64,000 bases of DNA from Ponticaulis sp. (GTDB lineage Bacteria; Pseudomonadota; Alphaproteobacteria; Caulobacterales; Hyphomonadaceae), in NCBI GenBank assembly GCA_002723155.1, contig PBNO01000013.1, positions 19,749-83,748 on the forward strand. The letters are read 5' to 3'. The notes under the pieces were generated by a model. The model made no database searches and was not told where the DNA came from. It saw only the letters and a program-made list of their open reading frames with translations. Of this stretch, positions 44,264 to 54,076 are shown piece by piece (the stretch's first letter is position 1; the number at the start of each line of letters is the position of its first letter). Both the position numbers and the translations under genes were made by a program.

Positions 44264-47200
44264 GTGACCGACCTTTTCGAGCAATCCGACGATCGCCTGC
44301 GCGCAGCGATCACCGACGTCGCGCAAGACATCGCGTGCGGCACTCTCACCAAGAAATATCTCTTCGGGGCGATGGAAACCCTGCACGGTTGTTCCTCGGC
44401 GCAGGGAGTTTGGACGCAGCGCGACGCTTACGACCTGCTCGAAGCAGCGCTCACGCAACATCTTCGGGACGCTGAGAAGCCGACACTTGCGACGATCGCT
44501 TCGCTGTCGCGCCTCGTCGAGACCCTCCCCACACACACCGTGAGAAGCGAGGACCAGATCAGGTTCCAGCAGTTCTCGACGCCTGCGGACCTGGCGGCGC
44601 TGGTCGCGATCGCCGCGCAAGCGCGCCAGTCCGACGTCCTTCTCGAGCCGAGTGCCGGACACGGATCACTAGTGAGCATGTTGCCACCGGTCGCGGCGCT
44701 TCACCTCAACGAGCTCGATCCCAAGCGCCGGGCCAAGCTCGCGCTGCTTTTCCCCAAAGCGCAGATAACGGGCTTCGACGGCGCGATGCTGACGTCGCTC
44801 GCCGACCATGCCCTGCGCCCCACGCTGATCGTCATGAATCCGCCCTTCTCGCGATCGCAGGGCAGGGGGGCCGACGCGTTGGCGGCCGTCCGGCATTTGC
44901 GCGCGGCGATTGCCAAGCTCCCTCCCGGAGGACGCGTGGTCGCCATCATGCCCGACTGGTTCACGACCAGCGCCAAGATGCTCCGGATCTACGAGGACAC
45001 CTTCGCGAATTGCACGGTACACACCTCCTGCAGACTCGCACGATGCTATCATAAGCAGGGGACCAGCGTTGCCGTTCGCCTGTTCGTCGTCGACAAGGTG
45101 CCGGGCAATATCAAACCCTCCATCCTGGCGCGCGATACGGTCGAAGCCCTCGCGGCCGAGTTCCGCATCGTCAAACGGCCAGAAATCGCACCACCGCCGT
45201 CGAAGGCCGGTCCCATCGCGCAGCGGCCCAAGGCGACCAGCCTCTTCCGCGCCATGCGCAAAACGCCTCGAACTGCGCCGCAGTTCGAGCGCAAGGTGGT
45301 CTCACGCGAGATCGCTCCGGTCGTTTACACGACCCTCGCCACGCCGCGCGCACTCGGAACGCAGGCCGGCGTCTACGTGCCCTACCGCCCGAGCCGCATC
45401 GACATCGCCGGCTCGCGCGAGCATCCCACACCGCTCGTCGAAAGCGTCGCGATGGGATCGATTCCGGCGCCGGTGCCCGACTATACGCCGCGGCTTCACG
45501 AGCGGATCGTCAGCGAGTCCCAGCTTTCCGAAGCCCAGCTCGAGACCGTCATCTACGCGGGAGCCGCCTGGGGCCAATACCTCCCAGGCAAGTTCAAGCC
45601 CAACGAGGAAGGGGTGGGTCTGTCGCTCGCAGAGGATGGCCGCGCTTACCGCAAGGGCTATTTTCTTGGCGACGGCACGGGTGCGGGGAAGGGCAGGCAG
45701 ATCGCCGCCTGCATCCTCGACAACTGGCTTGCCGGACGCCGGCAGGCAATCTGGGTGTCAAAGAACGAAAGCCTGCTCGAGGACGCGCGCCGCGACTGGT
45801 CGGCGATCGGCGGATTGCCCGCCGACATCCAACCGCTGTCGAGCTGGAAGATCGACGAGGACCTACCTTTTCGCGAAGGCATCGTGTTCGTCACCTATCC
45901 GACGCTGCGTAGCCAGCGCCAGGACGCAACGCGGCTCAAGCAGCTGCTCGATTGGGCAGGGCCCGATTACGAGGGCGTGATCGCCTTCGACGAGAGCCAT
46001 GAGATGGGCGGCGTGGCCGGCGGGGAAGGCGCCCGCGGCGCCAAGGCGGGCTCGCTGCAGGGCATCGCCGGAGTGCTCCTGCAGAACCATCTTCCCGATG
46101 CGCGCGTACTCTACGCCTCCGCCACCGGTGCATCGGACGTCAACAACCTCGCCTATGCCGTCCGGCTCGGCCTGTGGGGTCCGGGAACCGCCTTCTCGAG
46201 CCGCGAGGACTTCATCAGCCAGATCCGCTCGGGCGGCATCGCGGCGATGGAACTGGTCTCGCGCGACCTGAAGGCACTCGGACTCTACCAGGCCCGCGCG
46301 CTCAGCTTCGCGGGTGTCGAATACGAGGTGCTGAAGCACGATCTGACGGACGACCAGATTCGTATCTACGACACCTATGCCGACGCGTGGGCGATCATTC
46401 ACCAGAACATGGAAGAGGCGCTCGCGCTAACCAACGTGGTCGACGAGCTCGAGGGCGACACGCTCAACAGCGGCGCCAAGGCAGCTGCGCGTTCGAGATT
46501 CGAAGGCGCCAAGCAGCGGTTCTTCAACCAGGTTCTGCTCTCGATGAAACTGCCGACGCTGATCGCCGCCATCAACGACCATATCGACGACGACAAGGCG
46601 GTTGTCGTGCAGCTCGTCTCCACCGCCGAGAGCATCCTCGATCGTCGCCTCGACAGCCTCTCGCCTGAGGAGCGCGCCGAGCTGGACCTGGACCTGAGTC
46701 CGCGCGAAAACGTGATCGACTATCTCGAACGCGCGTTCCCGACGCAGCAGATGCAGGTCTTCGTCGACGACACCGGCGAGGAACGCTCGATGCCGATGTT
46801 CGACGACGAGGGCCGACCGGTCCACAACGCACTCGCGGTCGAGAAAAAGCAGCGCCTGATCGAACATCTGTGCGCCTTGCCGCCGATCAAGCCGGCGCTC
46901 GACGGCATAATCGAGCACTACGGCACCGAGCGCGTGGCAGAAGTGACCGGTCGCACGAAGCGTCTCATCACCCAGAGCGACGGCAGCCAGAAGCTGGAAA
47001 CACGCTCGGCGCGGACCAACCAGTCCGAAACCGACCACTTCATGGACGGTCGCAAGACCATCCTCGTTTTCAGCGACGCAGGCGGCACCGGCCGCTCCTA
47101 CCACGCCAGCCTCGACGCCGAGAACCAGCGCCAGCGCGTCCACTTTCTGCTCGAGCCGGGTTGGCGCGCGGATCGCGCGATCCAGGGGCTGGGCCGCACG

Positions 47201-48481
47201 CACCGGACCCATCAGGCCGCGACGCCGCTCTTCCGCCCCGTGACCACCAACTGCAAGGGGGAGCTGCGCTTCACCAGTACGATCGCGCGGCGTCTCGACA
47301 GCCTCGGTGCGCTGACCCGGGGCCAGCGCCAGACCGGCGGACAGAACCTGTTCGATCCCGCAGACAATCTCGAAAGCGAATACGCCAAGGCAGCGCTCGT
47401 GACGTGGTTCGGACTGCTTGCCGAGGGCAAGCTTAACAGCGCCACCTTACTCGACTTTCAGAAGAGGAGCGGGCTCAAGATCGCGTCGGCCGACGGCATC
47501 CTCGAAGAGGACCTGCCGCCGATCCAGCGCTGGCTCAATCGCATCCTCGCGCTGCCGATCGCAATGCAGAACGCGATCTTCGAAGAGTTCCTCGCGCTCG
47601 TCGAGGCCAGGGTGTCGGCCGCGCGCGACGCCGGCACTCTCGATCTCGGAGTGGAGACAATCCAGGTGGAATCGGCCAGCGTCGCCGAGGATATCGTCCT
47701 CCGCACTGACGACCGCACTGGCGCCACCTCGCACCTTCTGAGGCTCGATCTTACCACCCGCTGTCAGCCGACCTCGCTCGAGCGGGTGCTCGAACGCCGG
47801 GAATGGTCGGACGGCTGCACCCTTATGCGGAACACGAAGAGCGACAAGGCGGCGCTTTGCGAACCGTCCAGGCACTTCATGACCGAGAAGGGCGAGCTCA
47901 TCCAGCGGGTGATCCTGCACCGCCCGCTGCGCCGCGAGTACCACCAGCTGCGCGATCTCGAGGAAAGTGCATGGACTCCCTGCAGCGAAGCCGACTTCGC
48001 GCGTCTGTGGACTGCCGAGGCCGAAGACAGCGCGTCGCGCCTACACACCGAGACGGTCCACCTCGCGACCGGATTGCTGCTGCCGATCTGGTCGAACCTT
48101 CCGCGCGACTATCTCGAGGTCAACCGGATCGTCGATCTCGAAGGGCGCAGCTGGCTCGGCCGCATCGTCTACGACACCGATGTTGCCGACGTGCTGAAGG
48201 CCTTCGGAGCCAACTCGACGGCGGTGCTGACCGAGGACGCCGTGGTCAAGGCGCTGCGCGAAAACCGCAGCGTCACGATCGAACAGCCTTTCAGCGCGGT
48301 ACTGAAGCGCTCGCGCGTCGCTGGCGAACTGCGCATCGAAATCGCAGGAGCACCCGCAGATCAGGTGGAATGGCTGAAGAGCATCGGGTGCTTCACCGAG
48401 ATCATCGCCTACCGCACCAGGCTGTTCATCCCGAAGGACAACCCCGAACCCGTCGTCAAGGCGCTCCTGACGCCGCTCTGA
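44264..48481 (+). CDS. Strawberry-notch-like helicase fused to an N6-adenine methyltransferase-like domain
   Basis: 1405 aa from a GTG with AGGAG in front. The N-terminal part has a Rossmann methylase: LLEPSAGHGSLVSML (about residue 128, SAM site) and TLIVMNPPFSRSQ (about residue 191, NPPF catalytic). The central part is an SF2 helicase of the strawberry-notch type: Walker A GDGTGAGKGRQIAACIL (about 470), IAFDESHEMGG (about 576), VLYASATGASDVNNLAY; the C-terminal half holds LVFSDAGGTGRSYHASL and GWRADRAIQGLGRTHRTHQ. The family is frequent on alphaproteobacterial plasmids; a role in modifying or remodelling transferred DNA is inferred. Confidence 0.9.
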   Translation: MTDLFEQSDDRLRAAITDVAQDIACGTLTKKYLFGAMETLHGCSSAQGVWTQRDAYDLLEAALTQHLRDAEKPTLATIASLSRLVETLPTHTVRSEDQIRFQQFSTPADLAALVAIAAQARQSDVLLEPSAGHGSLVSMLPPVAALHLNELDPKRRAKLALLFPKAQITGFDGAMLTSLADHALRPTLIVMNPPFSRSQGRGADALAAVRHLRAAIAKLPPGGRVVAIMPDWFTTSAKMLRIYEDTFANCTVHTSCRLARCYHKQGTSVAVRLFVVDKVPGNIKPSILARDTVEALAAEFRIVKRPEIAPPPSKAGPIAQRPKATSLFRAMRKTPRTAPQFERKVVSREIAPVVYTTLATPRALGTQAGVYVPYRPSRIDIAGSREHPTPLVESVAMGSIPAPVPDYTPRLHERIVSESQLSEAQLETVIYAGAAWGQYLPGKFKPNEEGVGLSLAEDGRAYRKGYFLGDGTGAGKGRQIAACILDNWLAGRRQAIWVSKNESLLEDARRDWSAIGGLPADIQPLSSWKIDEDLPFREGIVFVTYPTLRSQRQDATRLKQLLDWAGPDYEGVIAFDESHEMGGVAGGEGARGAKAGSLQGIAGVLLQNHLPDARVLYASATGASDVNNLAYAVRLGLWGPGTAFSSREDFISQIRSGGIAAMELVSRDLKALGLYQARALSFAGVEYEVLKHDLTDDQIRIYDTYADAWAIIHQNMEEALALTNVVDELEGDTLNSGAKAAARSRFEGAKQRFFNQVLLSMKLPTLIAAINDHIDDDKAVVVQLVSTAESILDRRLDSLSPEERAELDLDLSPRENVIDYLERAFPTQQMQVFVDDTGEERSMPMFDDEGRPVHNALAVEKKQRLIEHLCALPPIKPALDGIIEHYGTERVAEVTGRTKRLITQSDGSQKLETRSARTNQSETDHFMDGRKTILVFSDAGGTGRSYHASLDAENQRQRVHFLLEPGWRADRAIQGLGRTHRTHQAATPLFRPVTTNCKGELRFTSTIARRLDSLGALTRGQRQTGGQNLFDPADNLESEYAKAALVTWFGLLAEGKLNSATLLDFQKRSGLKIASADGILEEDLPPIQRWLNRILALPIAMQNAIFEEFLALVEARVSAARDAGTLDLGVETIQVESASVAEDIVLRTDDRTGATSHLLRLDLTTRCQPTSLERVLERREWSDGCTLMRNTKSDKAALCEPSRHFMTEKGELIQRVILHRPLRREYHQLRDLEESAWTPCSEADFARLWTAEAEDSASRLHTETVHLATGLLLPIWSNLPRDYLEVNRIVDLEGRSWLGRIVYDTDVADVLKAFGANSTAVLTEDAVVKALRENRSVTIEQPFSAVLKRSRVAGELRIEIAGAPADQVEWLKSIGCFTEIIAYRTRLFIPKDNPEPVVKALLTPL

Positions 48482-48500
48482 CGACTCGGGACAGCGGCAA

Positions 48501-48524
48501 GGGGAGGGGGAGGGGATGGGGTGG
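48501..48524 (+). repeat. G-rich leader tract before the ParB-like gene
   Basis: Four runs of at least four G (G4-A-G5-A-G4-AT-G4), a textbook G-quadruplex pattern on the coding strand, followed by CATCAGGAG. Confidence 0.65.
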
Positions 48525-48561
48525 CCGGTAATTGGCCGGTCGGTCATCAGGAGTCAGACCA

Positions 48562-50625
48562 ATGCAACTTATCCCGTTGAGCAAGCTCGACCAGAGCGAA
48601 GACAACGTCTGCAAGCGCCCCAATCCCGAATTCGAGGAACGCCTGTCCTTTGACATCGAGGCGCGGGGCGTGCTGCAGAACCTCATCGTCGCCAAGGCTA
48701 AGAAGCGCGGTCGTTTCGAGGTCATCGGTGGCGGCAAGCGGATGCGCGCCATGCACCGGATCGTCGAGCGCGGCGCGATGGACGCCGACTTCGAGGTTCC
48801 GTGCCTCGTCATCGACCGGCGCGAACACAACGCCAGCGAAGTCTCGCTTGCCGAGAACTTCCAGCGCCTGCAGATGACGCCGGCCGAGGAATGCCAGGCC
48901 TTCCAGCACTTCATCAAGGAAGACGGCGACACCGCCGCCGTCGCCAAGCGTTTCGGGCTGACCCAGCGGTTCGTCGAAGGGCGCCTGCGGCTCGCCAACC
49001 TTGCAGGCCCGATCTTCGAGGCGCTTGCTGCCGGCGACATCACCCTCGATCTCGCCAAGGCCTATGCCGCGACCGATCAGCACGAGGTGCAAATCCGCGT
49101 TTTCGAGCAGATGCGCCACGCCTGGAATCCCAGCGCCGACGCGATCCGCCGGATGATTGCCGATGGCTCGCTGCGCGGCAACGATCCGATCGCGCTTCTC
49201 GTGGGCGAAGACGCCTATGTGGCCGCGGGCGGCAAGATCGAACGCGACCTGTTTAGCGAAGCCGCCGACGACCGCTGGGTCGATGTCGAAATCGCCCACC
49301 AGCTCGCGGGCGCGAAAATGGAAGCCGAAGCCGAACGGCTCGCGGCGGAAACGGGCCTCGCCTGGATCAATCCTGTCGCGTCGACCAACAGCTGGCACGC
49401 GCGAAGCGAGTTGAACGTCGGGCCGGTCCGGCTTCCGGCAGCGCCGCTTTCGGAAGAAGCACGCGCCCGCATCGACACGATCGACGCGCGGATCGACGAG
49501 ATCAACGAGATCTTCGAGGACGAGAGCGCGCAGGAAGACGAAAGCGTCGACCTCGACAAGCTCGAGACCGAGTACGACACGCTCTCGACCGAGCGCGACG
49601 AGCTCAACAACCCGGTTCGCGAACTTCCCGAGGAATGGCGCGGCGAAGTCGGCCGCTTCCTGATCCTCACCAACAAGGGCGAAATGGTCCTCGAGAGCGA
49701 CTACTACAGCGAGAAGCGCCTCAGCTTTGAGCAGGACGAGGACGGCAACGTCACCGCCACCTCCGAGGAACGCCCCACCGGAAACACGAGCTCGACTCCT
49801 CCGCGGCCGGCGACACCCGAAGCGGTCGCGCCGGGCGGCGACAAGCCGATCAGCGCGAAGCTGTTCGACGAGCTGTCGGTCCAGCGCCGCAACATCCTCG
49901 CAGCCTCACTCTTGGGCGATCCCGGCCTCGCGCTCGACTACGCGATCTTCGCGCTGTGCGATGATCGCAGCTACGAGAGCAAGGGCACCTCGCTGAAGGC
50001 GGGCAAGCCGCAGGATCCTGCCTATGGCGACATTCCCCAGTCCGCGGCCGAAGGCATCCTCGCAGCCGCAGCGGACGCGCTCGACAAGAGCTGGCACGAG
50101 CCCAAGATGGTGACCGATCGTTTCCTCGCCTTCCGCGAGCTCGACGACGAGGCCAAGGCCGCCTGGCTCTCCTACGTCGTCGCCGTCTCGCTGGAAGCGA
50201 AGAAGGGCTACAATTCGGAATATCATCCGATCCACGCCGTGCTCGGCTCGATCCTCGATGTCGATGTCGCCGCGATGTGGCGACCGACGTCGGAAAACCT
50301 GTTCGACCGGATCAACAAGACGTCGTGTCTTGCGGCCCTGACCGACATCGGCGGAAGCGAGCTCGCAGCGCGTTACGCAGCCTCGAAGAAGGCCGACCTG
50401 TCGAAGACGTGCGAGAAGATCTTCTCCGGCGATGCGATCGTCGAGGAAGAGGTGAAGGAACGCGCCCTCGCATGGCTGCCCGAGGCCATGAAATTCGAGG
50501 TTCCCGTCACGGCCGGCGCTGACGAGCCGGAGGAACAGGTCGAGGACCACGAAAACGAAGCCGACGACGACACCACGTCCGAGGATCTCGAAGACGTCGA
50601 CGAAGAAGCGGCGGTGGACGCCTGA
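48562..50625 (+). CDS. ParB-like nuclease-domain protein, large acidic form
   Basis: 687 aa. N-terminal ParB/Srx domain (LIPLSKLDQSEDNVCK, GGGKRMRAMHRI as the GERR-like box, EVSLAENFQRLQMTPAEECQA) and HTH (DTAAVAKRFGLTQRFVEGRL). The long remainder includes a coiled coil around residues 295-355 and a very acidic tail (EEQVEDHENEADDDTTSED). Larger than the true partition ParB at 38 kb and not next to a parA, so probably a plasmid regulator or accessory protein. A terminator follows. Confidence 0.85.
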   Translation: MQLIPLSKLDQSEDNVCKRPNPEFEERLSFDIEARGVLQNLIVAKAKKRGRFEVIGGGKRMRAMHRIVERGAMDADFEVPCLVIDRREHNASEVSLAENFQRLQMTPAEECQAFQHFIKEDGDTAAVAKRFGLTQRFVEGRLRLANLAGPIFEALAAGDITLDLAKAYAATDQHEVQIRVFEQMRHAWNPSADAIRRMIADGSLRGNDPIALLVGEDAYVAAGGKIERDLFSEAADDRWVDVEIAHQLAGAKMEAEAERLAAETGLAWINPVASTNSWHARSELNVGPVRLPAAPLSEEARARIDTIDARIDEINEIFEDESAQEDESVDLDKLETEYDTLSTERDELNNPVRELPEEWRGEVGRFLILTNKGEMVLESDYYSEKRLSFEQDEDGNVTATSEERPTGNTSSTPPRPATPEAVAPGGDKPISAKLFDELSVQRRNILAASLLGDPGLALDYAIFALCDDRSYESKGTSLKAGKPQDPAYGDIPQSAAEGILAAAADALDKSWHEPKMVTDRFLAFRELDDEAKAAWLSYVVAVSLEAKKGYNSEYHPIHAVLGSILDVDVAAMWRPTSENLFDRINKTSCLAALTDIGGSELAARYAASKKADLSKTCEKIFSGDAIVEEEVKERALAWLPEAMKFEVPVTAGADEPEEQVEDHENEADDDTTSEDLEDVDEEAAVDA

Positions 50626-50652
50626 CGGCGCCGCAACCCTCCTGATGCAACT

Positions 50653-50688
50653 GGCCCGGTCGCTCACGCAGCGGCCGGGCCTTTTTTT
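50653..50688 (+). terminator. Intrinsic terminator after the ParB-like gene
   Basis: Stem GGCCCGG/CCGGGCC with a 15-nt loop, then TTTTTTT. Confidence 0.85.
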
Positions 50689-50706
50689 CCCGACCGGAGA
50701 GCCGCC

Positions 50707-51645
50707 ATGAAACACAGCCCCAAGCGCGACGTCGCGCAGGACATCACCAACCTCATCATCCGAAAGATCGAGGAAGGCACCCTTCCGTGGCGCCGCCCGT
50801 GGAAGAAGACCGGAGCAGGCGGTGCCCCGCTGCGGGCCAACGGGGTGCCCTATACGGGCATCAACCGGCTTTATCTCTGGGCGGTCGCAGACACGATGGG
50901 GTATCAGTCCCGCTACTGGATGACCTATCGCCAGGCGCAGGAACTCGGCGGACAGGTACGCCGCGGCGAAAGCGCCGAGCCGAGCATCTACTTCAACTCG
51001 ACGAAGAAAACCGACGTCGACCAGGTGACGGGCGAGGAATCCTCGCGAACGATCAGGTTCATGCGCGCCTATTCGGTCTTCAATGCCTCGCAGATCGACG
51101 GCTTGCCGACCCATTTCTATCCCGACCCGGTCCCCGAGACTCCGCCGACAGCGTCCGAGAAGGCCGCTGCGATCGCGGCGTTCTTCGCACCGATCCCGAG
51201 CGAGGTACGCTATGGCGGTGACCGTGCCTTCTATTCCCCGGGCGGCGACTTCATCCAGATGCCGCACCGCAACGCCTTCATCGACGAGGACGGGATTGCC
51301 GCCACGCTCGCCCACGAGACCGGCCACTGGACCGGCCATCCGACACGTATGGCGCGCGAATTCGGGAAGCGCTTCGGAGACAAGGCCTATGCCTTCGAAG
51401 AGCTGGTTGCGGAGCAGATCTCGGCGCGCATCTGCTACGAGCTGGGCTTGCCTGCGGATCTCCACGAGAGCCACGCGAGCTATATCGGCCACTGGCTCGA
51501 CATCCTCAAATCGGACAGGAGTGCGATCATCACCGCGGCAGCCAAGGCAGACCAGGCCTTCACCTACCTCGCCGCATTCTCCGGGTACGACAGCGAAGCG
51601 CAGGAGGAAGACCATGATACGGTCGAACTTCAGGCTTGCGCTTGA
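50707..51645 (+). CDS. ardC: ArdC-like antirestriction protein (ssDNA-binding plus zincin)
   Basis: 312 aa. N-terminal ArdC ssDNA-binding domain (DVAQDITNLIIRKIEEGTLPW, GVPYTGINRLYLW) and a C-terminal zinc metallopeptidase-like domain with AATLAHETGHWTGHPTR (HExxH) and a distal Glu in AFEELVAEQISARI. ArdC-type proteins protect incoming plasmid ssDNA from host restriction in the recipient. Confidence 0.94.
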   Translation: MKHSPKRDVAQDITNLIIRKIEEGTLPWRRPWKKTGAGGAPLRANGVPYTGINRLYLWAVADTMGYQSRYWMTYRQAQELGGQVRRGESAEPSIYFNSTKKTDVDQVTGEESSRTIRFMRAYSVFNASQIDGLPTHFYPDPVPETPPTASEKAAAIAAFFAPIPSEVRYGGDRAFYSPGGDFIQMPHRNAFIDEDGIAATLAHETGHWTGHPTRMAREFGKRFGDKAYAFEELVAEQISARICYELGLPADLHESHASYIGHWLDILKSDRSAIITAAAKADQAFTYLAAFSGYDSEAQEEDHDTVELQACA

Positions 51646-52006
51646 GCCGGGTCTGGACGGGGTAGTACGCCTCGCCCAGCTCCACCAGTACGCGACCGAC
51701 CTGGTCGACGGGAAGCGGGTGTTGATCGGACCGGCTCTGCGCGAACGGATCTCGCTGACATTCCCGCGCCGCAGACCGGAAGCCGTCCTGGACGCGCTTC
51801 TGGGCAAGGGGCTTCCGAGCTGGGATCTCGTTGGCAGCGACGACGGGAGCGAGGTCCTGACGATCATCACCCATCCGGAAGGTGTGGCGCTATCCGCGAT
51901 CGTCCGGATCATCGAACACGTCGCGCCGGAGGCTCTACGTCGGCCGATCAGTTACGAGCCGGTTGCCGGTGCTCCGCTGCCGCCGCCATCGCGCCTCCTG
52001 CATTGA
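51614..52006 (+). CDS. Hypothetical protein overlapping ardC
   Basis: 130 aa, starting inside the last 32 bases of ardC in another frame with CAGGAGG just before the ATG. Contains GLDGVVRLAQLHQYATDLVDG and LTIITHPEGVALSAIVRIIE. No family recognised. Coupling suggests a partner of ArdC. Confidence 0.75.
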   Translation: MIRSNFRLALEPGLDGVVRLAQLHQYATDLVDGKRVLIGPALRERISLTFPRRRPEAVLDALLGKGLPSWDLVGSDDGSEVLTIITHPEGVALSAIVRIIEHVAPEALRRPISYEPVAGAPLPPPSRLLH

Positions 52007-52020
52007 GGGAAGGGGGAGGG
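52005..52020 (+). repeat. G-rich leader tract
   Basis: GAGGGAAGGGGGAGGG directly overlaps the preceding stop codon; three runs of three or more G. Confidence 0.5.
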
Positions 52021-52052
52021 TGTCCGTTGCATCACCAACGGAGACAAGGCCC

Positions 52053-52694
52053 ATGACCTGCGACATCGACTACCGCTACCGGCGCGCGCTCGAGCCCGAT
52101 GGCCTGACAACATTCGAAAACGCCTTGCGAGCGCTCAACGAAGCTGTGGACGACGCAAGGCTGGCCGCGCTCGATCCCGCGCTCTGTCCGGCGATCAAAC
52201 TGCTCACCCGCCATCTCGGGCGTATCTCGAACGGCGAATCCCTCTGTCACACCGCGCTTGACGACAATCTGCGCCGCCAATGCATCGAGAGGATCGCAGA
52301 ACTGAAACGCGCGCCGGCGATCGTCGCTCTCGTTCGGCGCGGTCTCGACTACCGCCCGCAGGAGCTGCGGCATTATCGCCGTGAAGGGAGCCGGGCCCTT
52401 CGCGCAATCGCTTTCCAGCTCGGCCTCGAACACACCGATTACCGGCTAGGCTATACGACCCCGCAGGAATCGCTCGCCGGCGATCACACGCTGGAAGCGA
52501 AGCAGCTCTACCTTCGCATCTCTCCCGAGCGCTACGGGGAGCCCGGCGTTGCATGGCGAAACCCCCACTGGAAACCCCCGGGTGCCGCCATGCGCAAGGC
52601 GCCGATCACCGTGCTGCGCGACATCCCGGCGCTCGCCGCACGGATCGCGCGCGAACTCAAACTGCCTTCGCCGGCACAGCCCGGCCTCATCTGA
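52053..52694 (+). CDS. Hypothetical protein
   Basis: 213 aa from MTCDIDYRYRRALEPDG after GGAGACAAGG. Soluble, helical first half (TFENALRALNEAVDDARLAAL) and basic second half with a Pro/Lys-rich end. No recognised domain. Part of the plus-strand plasmid operon between ArdC and the next MGW-starting protein. Confidence 0.75.
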   Translation: MTCDIDYRYRRALEPDGLTTFENALRALNEAVDDARLAALDPALCPAIKLLTRHLGRISNGESLCHTALDDNLRRQCIERIAELKRAPAIVALVRRGLDYRPQELRHYRREGSRALRAIAFQLGLEHTDYRLGYTTPQESLAGDHTLEAKQLYLRISPERYGEPGVAWRNPHWKPPGAAMRKAPITVLRDIPALAARIARELKLPSPAQPGLI

Positions 52695-52705
52695 AGGAAA
52701 CGATC

Positions 52706-53326
52706 ATGGGATGGCTTACGATGACGCGCCTCGGCATGGCGCCTTACGAGACGCCAAAAGCCTATCTGGACGCCCAGCTGACCTACGAGCGCCCGGCCAC
52801 TGGAGAAACGCCGTTCCGGGCACTACGGGTACTGAAAAGCGTCTATTCCGGCAGCGCCTACTATGCCGCCGTCGAACTATACGATGAAAGCGGCGCCCGG
52901 CTCTACGTCACCGCCATCATCTGTCTGGTGCGCTGGAATCCGAAAGCCGCCGACGGGCACATCTTCGGATACAAGGACATGGATGAGGATATGGGTCCAT
53001 GCGAGGCTGCGTGTCCTCGTAGTGTCCTCGAGCTCCTGACCAGCAGTACCCATCCCCATGCCCTCGACTGGCGCCGACGCTGCTACCGGATGCTTGAGCT
53101 CACCGAACGCACGATCGCCCATGGCGACCTCATCCGTTTCCCCGAACCGATGCAGTTCACCGATGGAAGCAGGCACGCCGATTTCAAGGTTCGACGCGAA
53201 GGCCGGAAACTGACGCTGACCTTGCCCGACGGCCGAGGCCGCTTCAAGATATCCCGCCTGCTCGAACGACGCTTCGAGATCATCCGTCAACCCAAAGTCG
53301 CCAGGACCTTTTTTCCGGCAGCCTGA
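52706..53326 (+). CDS. Hypothetical protein, DUF6927-like
   Basis: 206 aa. N-terminus MGWLTMTRLGMAPYETPKAY and AQLTYERPATGETPF resembles small plasmid/phage proteins grouped as DUF6927 (from memory). Beta-rich centre (YYAAVELYDESGARLYVTAI) and a basic C-terminus. Eleven bases after the preceding stop with AAGGAAACG as ribosome site. Confidence 0.75.
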   Translation: MGWLTMTRLGMAPYETPKAYLDAQLTYERPATGETPFRALRVLKSVYSGSAYYAAVELYDESGARLYVTAIICLVRWNPKAADGHIFGYKDMDEDMGPCEAACPRSVLELLTSSTHPHALDWRRRCYRMLELTERTIAHGDLIRFPEPMQFTDGSRHADFKVRREGRKLTLTLPDGRGRFKISRLLERRFEIIRQPKVARTFFPAA

Positions 53327-53341
53327 TAGATTGGACCATTT

Positions 53342-53542
53342 ATGTCGGGCACATCGCTAGACCGCCGACGCCAGCAGCTGTGCGGCCGAATGAACGCGGA
53401 ACGCATAGCAATCAGGTTGAGTGAAATCACCGGCGAGGACCATGCCGTCGTCCGAACCGACTGCGAGCTCCAACCCTATCGCGTCATCCCTGCCGCAGAA
53501 GGGCGTCCGGCGGACGTCGAACTCCAGGTAGTGCTTCTGTGA
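53342..53542 (+). CDS. Small hypothetical protein
   Basis: 66 aa (MSGTSLDRRRQQLC...) or 50 aa from the in-frame ATG at 53390. Fifteen bases after the previous gene, weak ribosome site. Convergent with the SOS-like gene that follows. Real but start uncertain. Confidence 0.5.
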   Translation: MSGTSLDRRRQQLCGRMNAERIAIRLSEITGEDHAVVRTDCELQPYRVIPAAEGRPADVELQVVLL

Positions 53543-53555
53543 GCTAAGGCACCGG

Positions 53556-54053
53556 CTACTCGTCGATGTGACCGCCAAGCGCCGGATCGAGAAACCACGA
53601 CGCACCCTGCTCGAAATCGCTTCCGCGCGCAGGCACCGGACCATCTGGCTCGGCCGAGACATAGGGATTGACCTGAACCTGCGGGAGCGCGCCTGCCCGG
53701 AACAATGATGCCGAGATCTCGCACCGCGCCTTGAGCAAGTCGAGCAGCCATTCGAGATCGTCCAGCATCTGCAGCACGCCGCGACCAGCGAGCGTATAAT
53801 ACAGGCAGCGCTGGTAATCGTCGCAGCCGCAGGACAGTACCTGCGTGAGCTTGCGCTTCGCACCGCGTTCGCCCTCGTGAAGCGCTTCCAGCGTCTCGAA
53901 CAACTCGCGAGCGGAATGATAGGCATCGAAAGCCTCGACGCCGATCGAGGCATTCGCCAACGATCGGCGGGTAGCGCGATTCATCTCGTCCACGCCGGCA
54001 TCGCGAAGCGCGATGTCGAGATCGAACTGGCCGACGGCGAAAACCTTGTTCAT
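53556..54053 (-). CDS. Hypothetical protein under a LexA-type box
   Basis: 165 aa from MNKVFAVGQFDLDIALRDAG with AAGGGAG upstream. Helical, with a Cys cluster LSCGCDDYQRCLYYTLAGRG and a leucine-rich stretch LQMLDDLEWLLDLLKAR. No family recognised. The only minus-strand gene in 43-64 kb. Its promoter is near-consensus and overlaps a GTTC-N7-GTTC site, so DNA-damage induction is likely. Confidence 0.78.
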   Translation of the reverse strand: MNKVFAVGQFDLDIALRDAGVDEMNRATRRSLANASIGVEAFDAYHSARELFETLEALHEGERGAKRKLTQVLSCGCDDYQRCLYYTLAGRGVLQMLDDLEWLLDLLKARCEISASLFRAGALPQVQVNPYVSAEPDGPVPARGSDFEQGASWFLDPALGGHIDE

Positions 54054-54076
54054 GCTGCAAAACTCCCTTATGTGAT

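Noticed and set aside
49906-51912. 668-aa open frame on the minus strand
   Set aside because: It lies opposite the ParB-like and ArdC genes, crosses a terminator and has no ribosome site; its length reflects high GC and codon bias of the real genes on the other strand.
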